Below, piece after piece: positions 10,529-23,172 of a stretch of DNA of 64,000 nucleotides. Source of the stretch: Entrophospora sp. SA101 (lineage: Eukaryota > Glomeromycota > Glomeromycetes > Entrophosporales > Entrophosporaceae). A program made the translations under genes and the position numbers. The notes beneath the pieces were generated by a model. The model was given only the letters and a program-made list of their open reading frames with translations. It was not told the DNA's origin and made no database searches. Numbering within the stretch: the stretch's first letter is position 1; each line of letters begins with the position of its first letter. The stretch covers positions 1-64,000 of the forward strand of contig CAUDNR010001446.1 in NCBI GenBank assembly GCA_958430865.1, read 5' to 3'.

Positions 10529-13500
10529 AGGATCTTGATGAATGAATAATTGATATTAGCAATTAATGATTAAGTTGACGAGATTAGTGAATTGTGTGGA
10601 TTTGGTGGACGATAAATTATCGGAGTTTGATTTTTATATACATATTATTATTTTTTATTTATTAATTGTTTTTAAAATAATAAGATTAAATTTTACGACA
10701 TATAGTAAAGATTATTAAAAATCCTTTAATTATGAATTTTATCTCTCTGCTCGTTTTTTATCTTTTATACAATAATATTAAATCAAACTACGCATTCATT
10801 CTTCAAATAACAATTTTATTGAAATAAACAAACTATTAATCAAATGATTACATGACATCATATCCCAAATACTCAATAAAATTATACATCCACTCGAAGG
10901 TATGCACAACAGATATAAAGTTGTAATTATCCCCTTTAATTTCAACATGGTAATTAAAGATGCTTTTCAACTTGAAGCAAAAATACTTGAGAAGAAAAGT
11001 GACATCTCCTTGTCTTTCAAATGCAAGCAAGTTACCCTTTCTGCACATTTACATTCCGCCACGATATTGTGAGCTGACATTTACTTTATATTATAAAAAT
11101 GGATTAGTATGGTTTTATCAATTATCATATTTTCTAGCTATCCTTTAAAAATTCTTATATGGTCCATGCAACTAGAATTTTTTCTCCTTGGCCCATTACT
11201 AATTTCTCCATAGTAATAGAAAGTCTCCCAAATCAAGAATTCCTCTAACATATACCTGGCTTTTTTTTATGGGCCGTCTGCACTGTTATTCCTTTCCTTA
11301 GTTGCCATAAAATTTATGAAGAATTAACCGTAAGAAATTACAAAATAAACAGAAAATGATTATTAAAAAGATTATTTTTCGAGTACGTTTGAATTTTTTT
11401 AAAAAATTTTTTTCGGGAATGCTGTGAGTGATTCGTGTTTTCAAGGTTGTATGAGCTTAAGATAATTATAGATTTTTTTTCTTATTCATTAATTTAATAT
11501 GCAAAGATAATAAATTAATAAGTCTTTTTTTCCTAATAGAGAGATTGGGTGCCCGTAATCAATCGAAACTTTGGAGAATGTGATATTTATTATACCTTTG
11601 GGCGAAACTAAAATTTGATTTATCAAAAGTAAAAGTTTCAGCATATATAAAATATGTGGATAACAAAAATTATGATACGGTAAACGATTTTCCAAATTTG
11701 CTTAAATATTCAGCATTTTGGCATTAACCCGTTTTAGTTTGTCGAAAGTCTATTACTATACCTTCGCCCACAAGTATAATACTTATCAATTAATTTAAAC
11801 AGGAAATGACTGCTGGAATGAAAGCACAATTATCCCATAAATCGTATGCCGTTGACTTCACTTTCGAATACAATTTTATCATTATGAGCGAAAAATTAAA
11901 TCGTTTGCGTAGGAATTATTAATAAACATATAGCAATAAGTATGACTGAATGAAGATCTAATTCAATTATTTATAAACGAATTGTAAGAAAAAAAATTTT
12001 AATTGCTTAAAGCATTATTGAAAATTAAAAATTCTTATTTATTTGCAGGAAAAGAAGATGGTGTCATTGTAGCTTGAAGTTCTATGGTTTATACAACAAG
12101 GGTAGTTTTACGAGCAAGAGAATTTTATTATTTTATGGAAGATTTCGCCCGTGGGTCACGTGGATTGTTGACCTGACCCTTTCAAAACTCTTGAGCACGA
12201 GATTGCTTTTATTATGGGAATTTTTTTTGATAAATGGTAAAGCATTTACAATATATAAAATTATCATGTAAAAAGTAACTTTAGTAAATAAGATTATTTG
12301 ATTTTAGGTAGATTTTTAGATGAAAAATACGGTAACTAATCAGACTTTTCAAACAATATGTAGATAATATTTGAGGTGAAGTAATGGCTGTCTTTTTGGA
12401 TGGTAAACAAAAAATTTGGCAATGATAGTAAAGCTATTCTTTTATATTTAGAAGAAATAAATCCTATTATGATGGATTTTGAAAGACATCATGAAACTTG
12501 ATTTAACGATAAGGTAATTTACATGTTAATAATGTTTGTTTTTTTATATTCTTTGATTTATTTTATTTGCAAGTAGAGTATGTTATTTGTAATCTTTAAA
12601 GTTAGTAACAAATGCATACAAATTGGTTCACCTACCCGACTTAAATTGAAATGATGGAGAAATATTTTACCAATTAGCAAACTCACTAGGATTACTTGTA
12701 TAATTATTCCATTTATAAAAAAGATATGGATACAATTGATTTAAAATTCATTGATTCAATATTGCAATGATCAAAGATTAACCCTTGTTAACTGGGGTTA
12801 TTTATCAAAGTTTTTGGCTGGTTTCGACTTCTAAAATTATGTTAATAAGATAATAAGTTATTAATAAATAACATTAATATTAATCTCAATATCTTTTGGG
12901 TAATAGGCTCCATTTTTACGCAATAATAAAGTAAAATTGCATTCATTTGACTTTTCTCACTCAATCCACGCTTTTTAAACTCATGAAGCATTCCTTAATT
13001 TTCTTAACATTAATTGGTTCTTTAGCTTGTTAATAGTAAATTTGAAAAGTTTTTCGAATTTTGTTTTCTATGGCTCAATGCAACTTTAATATGAAGTTGG
13101 TGAATTTTTCTTTCAAAAATTATAAGAATATAACATGCTTTCATTATTTCTAAACGTGTGCTAAATATCCTCAAAATTCTCGAGTAATAAAGTAATTTCT
13201 TGTAAATACCGGAGATGTTTTTTTTTTATAATTAAAAGAATTAATATTTAATATTTTTTAAAAAAGCAAATAAATAACTTGAACGAATTTCAGAAATCAA
13301 AAAGATGCTTTTAAGGGGAGCTCCACGCTTATTTAGATTAAAATGTGAATGTAATTATAATATAAATATATACATACGTATACAAAGAAATTGATATAAC
13401 AACATATATAAAATAAATAATTAGTATTTATAAGAAAAAAAAATAATACATAGAATAAAAATTGCATAAAGAAAATTGACAAGTGTGAATGACGATAACT

Positions 13501-13540
13501 GTAAAAACTCATATTATTGCCAGGGAAAAAAAAATAACAA
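10529..13540. other. Long gene-poor stretch with possible exon relics
   Basis: No confident gene. Two + strand stretches read like protein: ~12078-12178 (SMVYTTRVVLRAREFYYFME, then DFARGSRGLLT and a stop) and ~12405-12520 (FGNDSKAILLYLEEINPIMM, then DFERHHET and a stop, with a GTAATT donor-like site at 12512). They may be exons of one decayed gene, but I could not link them in frame or name the family. A small minus-strand frame at 10848-11048 is listed separately. Confidence 0.4.
10848..11048 (-). CDS. Hypothetical short protein, 66 aa
   Basis: ATG start directly after an in-frame stop; 66 codons with a normal-looking composition (LLKYFCFKLKSIFNYHVEIK then GDNYNFISVVHTFEWMYNF). No recognised domain, no signal peptide. 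It could equally be the last exon of a longer gene or a relic. Support is only the composition of the reading frame. Confidence 0.3.
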   Translation of the reverse strand: MCRKGNLLAFERQGDVTFLLKYFCFKLKSIFNYHVEIKGDNYNFISVVHTFEWMYNFIEYLGYDVM

Positions 13541-15000
13541 TCAATCTTCCGTCACTATTATTTCTATTTTTAATTCAGAATCCTTTTCTCTGAATTCAGA
13601 TTGCTTGAGTACATTTTTATCACCACCATCAACAACAGCTTTGAATTCTTTGGATGAAATGGATTCTTTACAAGCACAAATTACCCATCCAACAACATTA
13701 CTTGGCATTTTAAGTTTATTTCTATGAATTTTTATCCGAAATAAACACCCCAGTGAAATCATTATTATATATATCCATACTAATAAACAATAAGAATAAT
13801 CGCATGGAATATTTATTCATACAGATACTTCTTCATCTGTTCCTGACTCTACATCTTTCACAGTTTGATATGATGCCCAATGCTCTGGTGTATACTCATA
13901 TATTGAAGTGTCCTTACCCCTTACGACTGCTGAACTCCATTTTCTTGCAACAAGGTCACCTGCCACCTTCAAATATGAATTAAAGTGCACATCATGACTG
14001 CCATGATTACCTTCTTTAACGCGTTTTACCTCACATATGTACGCCTTAACATCAATGGGTACTGATACAATTTCACTTATTTCAGGATGACTTGGCTGAT
14101 AAGGAATTCTGGCACCCTAAGTGTCCACATTCTGAGTATTATGCCAGCGCCAATCTCACTAAAGGTTCCCCTCTCAAAAAATTCCATTGCTAATATCAAG
14201 GTACCATTTTCCCGATAGTCAGATTGATCTGTACTCGTATAATTCAAGTAAATTGTGCGGTTGTAATAGACATTAGTCCTAAAGTCATCATCTGTATAAT
14301 TGTATCCATCGGAAGTGTTACGAAATATATATTCAGAATGTACCTCTGGCAATAATTCATATAAATTACTCAATCCATGTAATACAGAAGTGTTCATATT
14401 TACTTGGGTCACTCCAGATTTATAGGTTAAACATGAAGATCTCAATGGATAAGAATCAACATCAAGTTGAGGATCAAATCTCCAACGAGAATCTACTGGA
14501 ACTTGTCCATCCGATAAACTACTATTTCTTCTTCTCTGTATCATCGCATCTACTTCAGCATGGGACCAAAGTACTGCTGTATTATCATCATTGGTAATTT
14601 TTGCCTGTGTAATTACGACATTTGTGCTGCATAATTCAACCATACTTAGAGTGTTTAGAACAATAACACCTTCAAAACTTGTCAATACTAGACCAAATAT
14701 AACCACCAAACAAGTAATTAATCTCGGTGTCAAGAACTTTATATTTAATATATAAAAATATCTACAAAGTTTGTTGGCACTGCAGTCTCTAAAATTGGTA
14801 TCGAACCCTTATTTTTGATTTGATACAATGATCGAAGTCTTATAATAGTTGATAAAAAAAGAACCATCCAAAGCCCAAGACGCTCAGCAAGAGTGCTGCA
14901 GCAATTTGTAAATAACCTAGAGGCTATGTAGTAGGGATTTCGTAACTCATTAAATTCACAATTATTTAATTTATAATTTGTATGCGAGAAGCAAAAAAGA
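13541..15000 (-). CDS. Membrane glycoprotein gene, frames broken or unresolved introns
   Basis: Three coding segments follow each other on the minus strand. (1) ~14970-14745: a hydrophobic helix LGLWMVLFLSTIIRLRSLY. (2) ~14780-14077: helix ITCLVVIFGLVLTSFEGV, then an ectodomain with several N-glycosylation sites (NTS, NRT, NYT, NGT). (3) ~14110-13541: RIPYQPSHPEISEIVSVPID through a basic region, then helix CLLVWIYIIMISLGCLF, a basic stop-transfer and a charged tail ending IEIIVTED. Segments 2 and 3 are in different frames; one extra base in the G-run at 14115-14117 would join them. Segment 3 has one in-frame TGA at 13819-13817. Very short introns, assembly error or real decay would all fit. 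The topology suggests a surface protein; I do not recognise a function. Confidence 0.5.
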
Positions 15001-15017
15001 TTAATGCTTTTATACAA

Positions 15018-15985
15018 GTATCAAATTCCTAAAAGATATTGGTAATTCAATATGAAATGGATCAAGAAAAAGGAAATATTTCAACAAAATGAATGTGTGA
15101 TACAAAATTAAAGTTCACAATATTTTGGACAACAAATAAATAAAAGACTCATCATATCAATATGAGCCAGTTTTTGTCCTGTAATACAAGTAGTTCAAAT
15201 TTTGTTGTTTTTCAAAACAATGGCTTATCTCTTTTGATAAAAATGATTATTACAGCCTTTTGACTAAATATAACAAACAAAAAATACATTAAAGATGTTG
15301 CTAAAAAAGTTCATTATCATTTAAAATCCATTTGATAATACGTCGCCCTCGTCGATTATTTTCGTAAATTATCAAATTTAAAACATCGAAATTTAGCATA
15401 TGTGAATTCACAATTCACATGTGGAATTCAAATTAGCCAATCAGAATTTCACCCCACTCATTTCACATAATTTCAAATTCACATTCAACAGCAACATCGA
15501 AATTTAACAACATCATCATAATACATCATTAATAATCGATATGGATACTTACTTATCCAAGACATTTTTATTATTAAATACGTTTTTCTTTACAAATTTT
15601 GTTAGAAATATTTTTAGGCGAATTTTTTATTTTTAACAATTAAAAAATTATGAAAATTTAGGCTACAAAATTTTTATTTGAAAGTGTGCCCAACTTTTAT
15701 CCATGTAGTGTATGATTGAATTCTTTAATAATGGGATTCCTCTATGGATTGAATTTTATCTGAGAATTTTAAACCAATATGTACAACAGTGAGAATGCAG
15801 ATTCTTTTTAATCAGACAAATTTGCCATGTTGATATATTATTTTTTTACCAACAATTGTAATCAACCAGTAAAGAATTCATCTTGATTCAAACTAACAAT
15901 AGATATTTTTATTTGATATAATGTATGTGAATTTATTATTGGTAAATGATAATAAAAAAAATAATTATCTAGTATTTTGGTTAAC
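15018..15985. other. Intergenic, duplicated near its end
   Basis: No gene seen. Roughly the last 200 bp (from ~15780, around ACCAACAATTGTAATCAACC) match the 3' flank of the neighbouring BTB-TLDc copy at ~18885-19081, so the tandem duplication reached into the downstream flank. The 15415-15470 stretch resembles 4270-4330. Confidence 0.6.
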
Positions 15986-17488
15986 TTAATTTATAGAAAT
16001 TACTTGAAAAACTTCTAATTCATCAAGTTTACCACCAACTATATTGATATTATTATAAGCCTTTTTTCCACCACCAGCAGTACCAACATTACCATTTACA
16101 TCAAAATGAACATCATGACCAGAACCAAATGTAGGTAAATAAAAAGAATAACAATAAATTGCCTTCACATTCCCAATAACATAACTAAATTGAGCAGTAT
16201 TGACATCATTTCTATTACTTATATTAAATATAAAACCTTCAGTTGTATTTTTATATCCATGTCCATTCCAATCAAGTGGATTATAACCACCAATTATTTT
16301 TTCTGAATTTTGTATTTTGCCAACTACAAGAGTTTTGTTGATATTATTGCATTTTTGATGGAATGTATCAGCATTTAAACCATCTCTACTACTTTGATAC
16401 AATAGTTTAAATTCATATTTGACTTCCTTAAATGAGGTATATGGTGGACTTTTTCTATCAATCCAACTTGCAAAAAGCAAAATGAGTTTTTGATTGATTG
16501 TCAATGATTCAAGTGTTGAATTCAGTTTAGGAATTCTTGATGGTAATAAATTTAATGTTTGTTGACTATTAGAAAACACAAAATATTGTAAAATGGTTTT
16601 CCATAAAGTTTTAGGAAGAAGCATATGATATGGTTCAATATTATCAACAAAATCCTTTTTAGAGATATCCTGAAATCTTATTAAAGAAAGAAGTTCTTTT
16701 AATGTGTTACCTAAATCAACAAAATTTTGTGGTGACCAATCTTCAACATTGATATTGTTGATTTCTGGATGTTTTGCTAATCCCCATTTGAGAATGTTTT
16801 CCCAAATAACTATCTCATCAACAGAAAAATCATCTCTTTTGAGAATTTCCAATAGAATTGGTTCTTCTAATGAGTTAAATTCACTTGATTCAAATAATTT
16901 TTCACTATATTCACAAAATTTTTCTAAATAGATGTTTTTTAATTCCTTAAAATTTTCATTAGCATAAATCAATTGTAGAATTTTAACTGAATTTTCTTCT
17001 ATATAATCTTCATAATTTTCAACAAAATATTTCATCATATATTCATAAAGTGACTCAATACCAAGTTCATCTGCTGCAATTAATAGTTCTAATGCTTCAG
17101 CTCCAGAATAATTTTCAAATTCAAATTTACATGTGTACAAAAACCTTACAAAATAAATAAATTATTATCATTATTATATATTCAATAATAATAAAATAAA
17201 CAAAATAAAATAAATAAATAATAATAAATTTATTCAAACTTACTTGAGAATAGTACTGAAACATTTTTCACTAATATTAACTTTGTTAATGATATAATAA
17301 CCATTTTCTTTTGTTGCATCACTTAATACATTGTTAAAAAAAGGACAATGAGCTGATATAATAGATGCATGTGCATGAACTTCTTTAATGTTTGGCTCTA
17401 CACCAACATATATTTTTACATCATAAAAATCTTCTATATTCAATAATCTTTCATTTTCATTAAAATATTTTTCAAATATTGAATTCAT
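15986..17488 (-). CDS. BTB-BACK-TLDc protein (copy A)
   Basis: 467-aa protein in two exons, 17488-17244 and 17144-15986, with a GTAAGT...TTGTAAG intron. It starts MNSIFEKYFNENERLL. The BTB/POZ domain covers residues ~20-115, with FYDVKIYV, VHAHASIISAHCPFF and FLYTCKFEFE. A BACK-like helical region (~120-230) is followed by a TLDc domain (~325-465) with FKLLYQSSRDG, IIGGYNPLDW, GFIFNIS and FDVNGNVG. BTB domains commonly dimerise or bind Cullin-3, and TLDc domains are linked to oxidative-stress roles and V-ATPase binding; which applies here is not known. It is tandem with copy B at 19082, same strand and exon layout. The central 639 bp are identical to B, while both ends differ (see findings). 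Confidence 0.9.
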
Positions 17489-19081
17489 TTTTTTTTTTTA
17501 AAAAAAAAGCAAATGGCAAATCATGTGCTACCTCTAAATAATGTCCCCAATATCAACAATTAGTATTAGGATTGGCTTTAGACTGTCCTTAGTCCTAAAT
17601 TTTGGGACCAGCCTCTAATGATGTATATGACAGAATTTTTGATAAGTATTGAGACCATTATATTTGACAAAACTAGTAAATTAAAAAAAAAAATAATACA
17701 TATTAATATTGCAAAATTTCTTTGTTTAATTAATTAATATACACTATAATAATTTTCATTTTATTAAGAAAATATATCCCCAACTTTTGATAATCAAGCA
17801 TAACTTTAAAAATCAGCTTGGGATTATGGGTAGAAAATTACAATGTTTGAATAAATTCACTTATAATAAAACCAATAAAAGCTATTTATTTGTTTTTTTT
17901 AATTTCACTTTTTAAATAATAATAATGATAATAATTTTTTTATTTATATTAATATCAAATAATAATATACAATTCACTCTATCTATAATGAACTTTTCAT
18001 CCCCATATGTAATTTTTCTGCTATAGAGAATGTTTACTATGATATTTGTTATAGAGGAGAGAAATTAATATCAATTATAAAAAAATTGAATTGGGGACAA
18101 AAGGGAGGTACATTATAAAAGTGATTTTACTTAGTCTTCATTATAGAGGTGTTTATTGTAGAGAAAGCAAACTTACAAAGAAATAATTTAATAATAATGG
18201 TCATGTAACAATTCTTTTCAATCCATTTACCATTGATCCATTTTTTTAATTATTGCAATGTTCTATACTGTGCATATTTTTGATAGTGGTGTATTGATAG
18301 TAATATTAATAGCAGTAATTATAAACAGAATATTTTGGTGTATTAATCATATCCCAATTAATTTGTTTAGGTAATTAATGATTTAATAAAATTTAAATAT
18401 TGATTCTAATTATATTATTCAAAAATCTTAGAGTATGCCTGCTCATTGTAAATCAACTGTTATATTTGTTATCTTTCAATAGAGTTAATAACACTAAAGC
18501 AAATATATTATAATTATAACAATAAATTTATAATTTACTAAATTACAATGCTTCAAAGACTTCAATAGGTGTTTAGTAAATCAATTTAGTTGTATCTCAC
18601 TTTTACTCTCCATTCTCTTTCACCTACTGAAACAAGATTTATGGTTAAAGTGGAATGTTTTGTCATTTAAATTTCCACAATTAAAAAATGATTCAGGATT
18701 CTGTCTATTAGTTAATTTTCTTGTTATTAAACTCGCATAATATTAATATTAATGTATGTCAATTCTTTCCAAATTGCAAATTAATGTATGATTAATAACT
18801 GATGCTTTTTTTCTGCTTCTGACAATATTTCAAATTCTATTCTGTTATCACTTTTTCCAAAAATTTGCTATTGATTTATTTAACAGCCTTCTTTTAATCA
18901 GTGTCAAAGTTTGTCATGTTAATATATTTATTTTTTTCACCAACAATTGCAATCAACCAGTAAAGAATTTATCTTGATTCAAGCAAACAATAGACATTAC
19001 ATTTTTATTTAATATAATACATGTAAATTTATTATTGGTAGATGATAATAAAAAAATAATTGACCTAGTATTTTGTTTAAC
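17489..19081. other. Intergenic between tandem BTB-TLDc genes
   Basis: No gene. It contains the TA-flanked MITE at 17970-18158 and, from ~18885 on, the 3' flank shared with copy A. The rest is A+T-rich without clear structure. Confidence 0.7.
17970..18158. mobile_element. Pogo/Tigger-like MITE with TA ends
   Basis: 189 bp with imperfect terminal inverted repeats: left CAATTCACTCTATCTATAAT, right (reverse complement) CAATAAACACCTCTATAATG. TA dinucleotides sit directly outside both ends (17968-17969 and 18159-18160). The interior has no coding capacity. Confidence 0.65.
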
Positions 19082-20572
19082 TTATTTTATAAGAACTACT
19101 TGAAAAACCTCTAATTCATCAAATTTGCCATTAACTATATTGATGTTATTATAAGCCTTTATTACACTACTACCAACGCCAAATTTACCATTATTTTCGA
19201 AATAAACATCACTGCCAGAGCCAAACTTAGGTAAACAATAAGAATTACAATAAATTGCCTTCACATTCCCAATAACATAACTAAATTGAGCAGTATTGAC
19301 ATCATTTCTATTACTTATATTAAATATAAAACCTTCAGTTGTATTTTTATATCCATGTCCATTCCAATCAAGTGGATTATAACCACCAATTATTTTTTCT
19401 GAATTTTGTATTTTGCCAACTACAAGAGTTTTGTTGATATTATTGCATTTTTGATGGAATGTATCAGCATTTAAACCATCTCTACTACTTTGATACAATA
19501 GTTTAAATTCATATTTGACTTCCTTAAATGAGGTATATGGTGGACTTTTTCTATCAATCCAACTTGCAAAAAGCAAAATGAGTTTTTGATTGATTGTCAA
19601 TGATTCAAGTGTTGAATTCAGTTTAGGAATTCTTGATGGTAATAAATTTAATGTTTGTTGACTATTAGAAAACACAAAATATTGTAAAATGGTTTTCCAT
19701 AAAGTTTTAGGAAGAAGCATATGATATGGTTCAATATTATCAACAAAATCCTTTTTAGAGATATCCTGAAATCTTATTAAAGAAAGAAGTTCTTTTAATG
19801 TGTTACCTAAATCAACAAAATTTTGTGGTGACCAATCTTCAACATTGATATTGTTGATTTCTGGATGTTTTGCTAATCCCCATTTAAGAATGTTTTCCCA
19901 GATAATCATCTCAACAACAAAAAAATCTTCTCTTTTGAGAATTTCCAATAGAATTGATTCTTCTAAAGATTCAAATTCATTTGACTCAAATAATTTTACA
20001 CTATAATCACAAAATTTTTCCAAATAGATATTTTTTAATTCCTTAAAATCTTCATTAGCATAAATCAATTGTAAAATTTTAACTGGATTTTCTTCTATAT
20101 AATCATCATAATTTTCAACAAAGTATTTCATCATATATTCATAAAGTGCTTCAATCCCAAGTTGGCCTGCTGCAATTAATAGTTCTAACATTTCAGCTCC
20201 AGGATAATTTTCAATTTCAATTTTACATGTATACAAAAATCTTACAAATAAATAAATAAATTATTAAACAGGTTATTAATACCATTATTATATATTCATT
20301 AATAATAATATATTTATTTAAACTTACTTGAGAATAGTATTAAGATATTTTTCACCAATATTAACTTTGTTAATAATATAATATCCATTTTTTTTTGTTG
20401 CACTGCTCAATGCTTTGCTAAAAAATGGACAATGAGTAGATATGATAGATGCATGTGCATGAACTTCTTTAATGTTTGGCTCTACACCAACATATATTTT
20501 TACATCATAAAAATCTTCTGTACTCAATAATCTTTCATTTTCATTAAAATATTTTTCAAATATTGAATTCAT
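19082..20572 (-). CDS. BTB-BACK-TLDc protein (copy B)
   Basis: 467 aa in two exons, 20572-20328 and 20240-19082, with the same splice phase as copies A and C. Domain order is BTB (FYDVKIYVGVEPNIKEVHAH), BACK-like, TLDc. Residues outside the identical central tract differ from A at many sites (for example GQLGIEALYEYMM against DELGIESLYEYMM, and YFENNGKFGVG near the end). It is the upstream member of a tandem pair with a repeat distance of ~3.1 kb. No broken residues are seen, so it is probably functional. Confidence 0.9.
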
Positions 20573-23172
20573 TTTTATTTTATTTTATTTTTCTTTTCAA
20601 AAATTTGTTGTGGGCAAGGAAAAAAAAAATCGATTAAATTATAAAAAAAGGTATATTAAATAATGTCCCTCGAATTAGTTGTGGCGAAAATCATTTAATT
20701 AGAAACCTCGAAAAATCACATGCTTTCGAAATCAAAATTGAAATTAAAATTCATGTAAATAACTTTTTTGTTTATAGCTTGTCTCTAAATAATAATAATC
20801 CTAGAACTCGAAATCTTTATTTACCAGATTCAAAGAACGAAAATCATTTAATAAAATTCAAACCTTTTGAAAAAATATTTAATCAAAAGGTTTGATAAGA
20901 ATCATTCGATCCCTTTTGATTTTGAAGAATTAGTAGTTGTCAGAGAACCTGTAAGATAAAATTGTTTTATTTCAATCTATTCGCTAAATGCTCTTGTTTC
21001 ATTATCATTATAAATATACAGGCGGAATCATACTTGCCAGGATATCTTTATTAAAATATGTTCAAACAATATCGGGAGGTCTTCCAGCACTCCTGAATTT
21101 GACAAATAAAATTTAGAACTTTGAATTTTGAAAATTTTAATTGGTTAAAATCGAAGATCGATTGTTTTAATAATTAAATCCATACATAATTCATTATTAA
21201 TAAAGATTCATAATTAAGTATTTAAATTGTGTTACTTATTTTACCGATTAATTGAAAAACCTGTAATTCATCAAATACATTATATTGATGTTATTATAAG
21301 TCCTTGGATACTACAAAACTGGTGTTGATGCACATAAATTTTTTTTTTAAAAAAAAATCACGTGACAACAATTAACTATAATTATTGGCTAATTCGAGTG
21401 GATTCTTTGATCAATTTGTCAAACTAAATAATGCTAATAATGCTAATAATTGTTGTAATGACAAAGAACAATTGAATGATTTTTGATAAATTGTCAACTA
21501 ATCAGTTTTTACTTTAGCCATGATTTTTTTTACTAGTCATTTGACCTAACTTGACATAATAGTTCTAAACTCTGATAACATTTCGCCAACGACATTTATT
21601 CTAGACCCTTAAGATGCATATAAGAAATGAGGCGCTTCAATATTGAAGTTTCCATGTTCCTGTTTAAAAAATATTTGAACAATTTAATTTATTGCTAATA
21701 GAAAAGATATGAGAGTCATGAATGTTTTTTAATATAAAAAAACGTAAAAACAAATTTATGTTAATATAGTTGTTGTAATTTTATATATTATAAAAAGTTT
21801 ATATTAATATATAAATTTTGAATGGACAATTTCATTATTATTATTATAAATCTATGACGGCAAATTTTGCTTAAATTAGTATTAGCATATGCATTTTATA
21901 TATTGTATTGTAAAATACTTCTTTCAATTAATGCAGATAGATAGTTAGCACGTTGTCTGGAGGTTTTGAGAATAAAACAGTTGCTTTAAGAGAAGGAAAT
22001 GATATTATTATTTATTTTTGCTCTGAATTTATTTATAATACATTCGATACAAATCATTAAAAGAGAGAAGGGGAAGCAGAGTATTTCAATGAGAAATTAT
22101 AAAATTTTTAATAACAATACAAAACCATTCACAACTAATTTAGGGTTAATGAATTCAATTTCATGCAAGGATATTTCATTAAGTGAATGAGATTTCCGAT
22201 AAGGTTAACAACTATATGATAAGAGAAAATGGACTCATTATGAACATCAACAAAATATGTTACTCACAGATAGTTATTAATAAAATTTGTATCTCTTAAA
22301 TGACTCATTGCATATTTATATACTTTTTGTGTCTTTTTTCTCGATCCATGTTTCTCTGCCTGAAAAGTTAGTGTAACCACAAAATGATTTGTAAAACGTC
22401 GGAAAAACTTTTTTTTATTACAAAGTTTTAAACAAGACTTTTGTATTATAAATATTATAAATCAAACACATTCTTTTTCTCACACAATTACTCAAATAAT
22501 CTTTAATTAGTTAGCAATAAAAATAATAGCCTTTAACAAGTTAATAGTGATAAATAATTATTCTTCAATTAGAACAGCTGTTTTAACATTAATGTTATGC
22601 GTGTCAAAATCGATCAATATTTTGGTTTTACAAATCTATAAATATAATAATCCGACCCTATTATTTTCTGTTCTTAGATCATAAAGAATACTTCCACAAC
22701 ACTAAAACTGTTAATCAATTTATGGGATTAAAAAAAATTTATTTATATAATATTGCATATTAATTATTAATATATCTCGGGTTTAGTAAAAGAAAAAAAA
22801 TACAGCCAGTAAGAATATATAGCCTTAAAAAATGTAAATCATTATTTTATATATTTTTTAATATTAGTAACGTTTTATCTTTTTTTTTTTCTCCTACTTT
22901 CCAAATTATACTTGTTGTATTAAAATATCGTCATTTGATAAAATATTTTATTTTATTTGTTTGCGCATTTATTATTAATCAATTAAACTGAAAAAAATGG
23001 TTTTTCTCCATTAAAGGAGAACAAAGACAAATTTATTTCTAAAAAAAAAGAAGTTATCTTATTATTTGTATACACACATTCACCCGATTTATATTTTTCT
23101 CGAAAAAAACCCCCCTTTCTTTACAAAATTCTTAATAACTTTTATTTTTCTAAAAAACATAACCATTATAAT
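20573..23172. other. Intergenic with a BTB-TLDc fragment
   Basis: Contains the short TLDc relic at 21243-21330 and a 12-bp inverted repeat, CAAACCTTTTGA / TCAAAAGGTTTG, near 20860-20895. No other gene could be supported; short frames around 22000 lack coding features. The last ~200 bp before 23173 are probably the promoter and 5' UTR of the SH3-SAM-PH gene (T- and C-rich runs). Confidence 0.6.
21243..21330 (-). pseudogene. TLDc 3'-end fragment
   Basis: On the minus strand this matches the last ~25 codons of the BTB-TLDc genes (ACTTATAATAACATCAATAT, then a DELQVFQ-like end), with a small deletion and no upstream homology left. It is a remnant of a further tandem copy. Confidence 0.6.
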
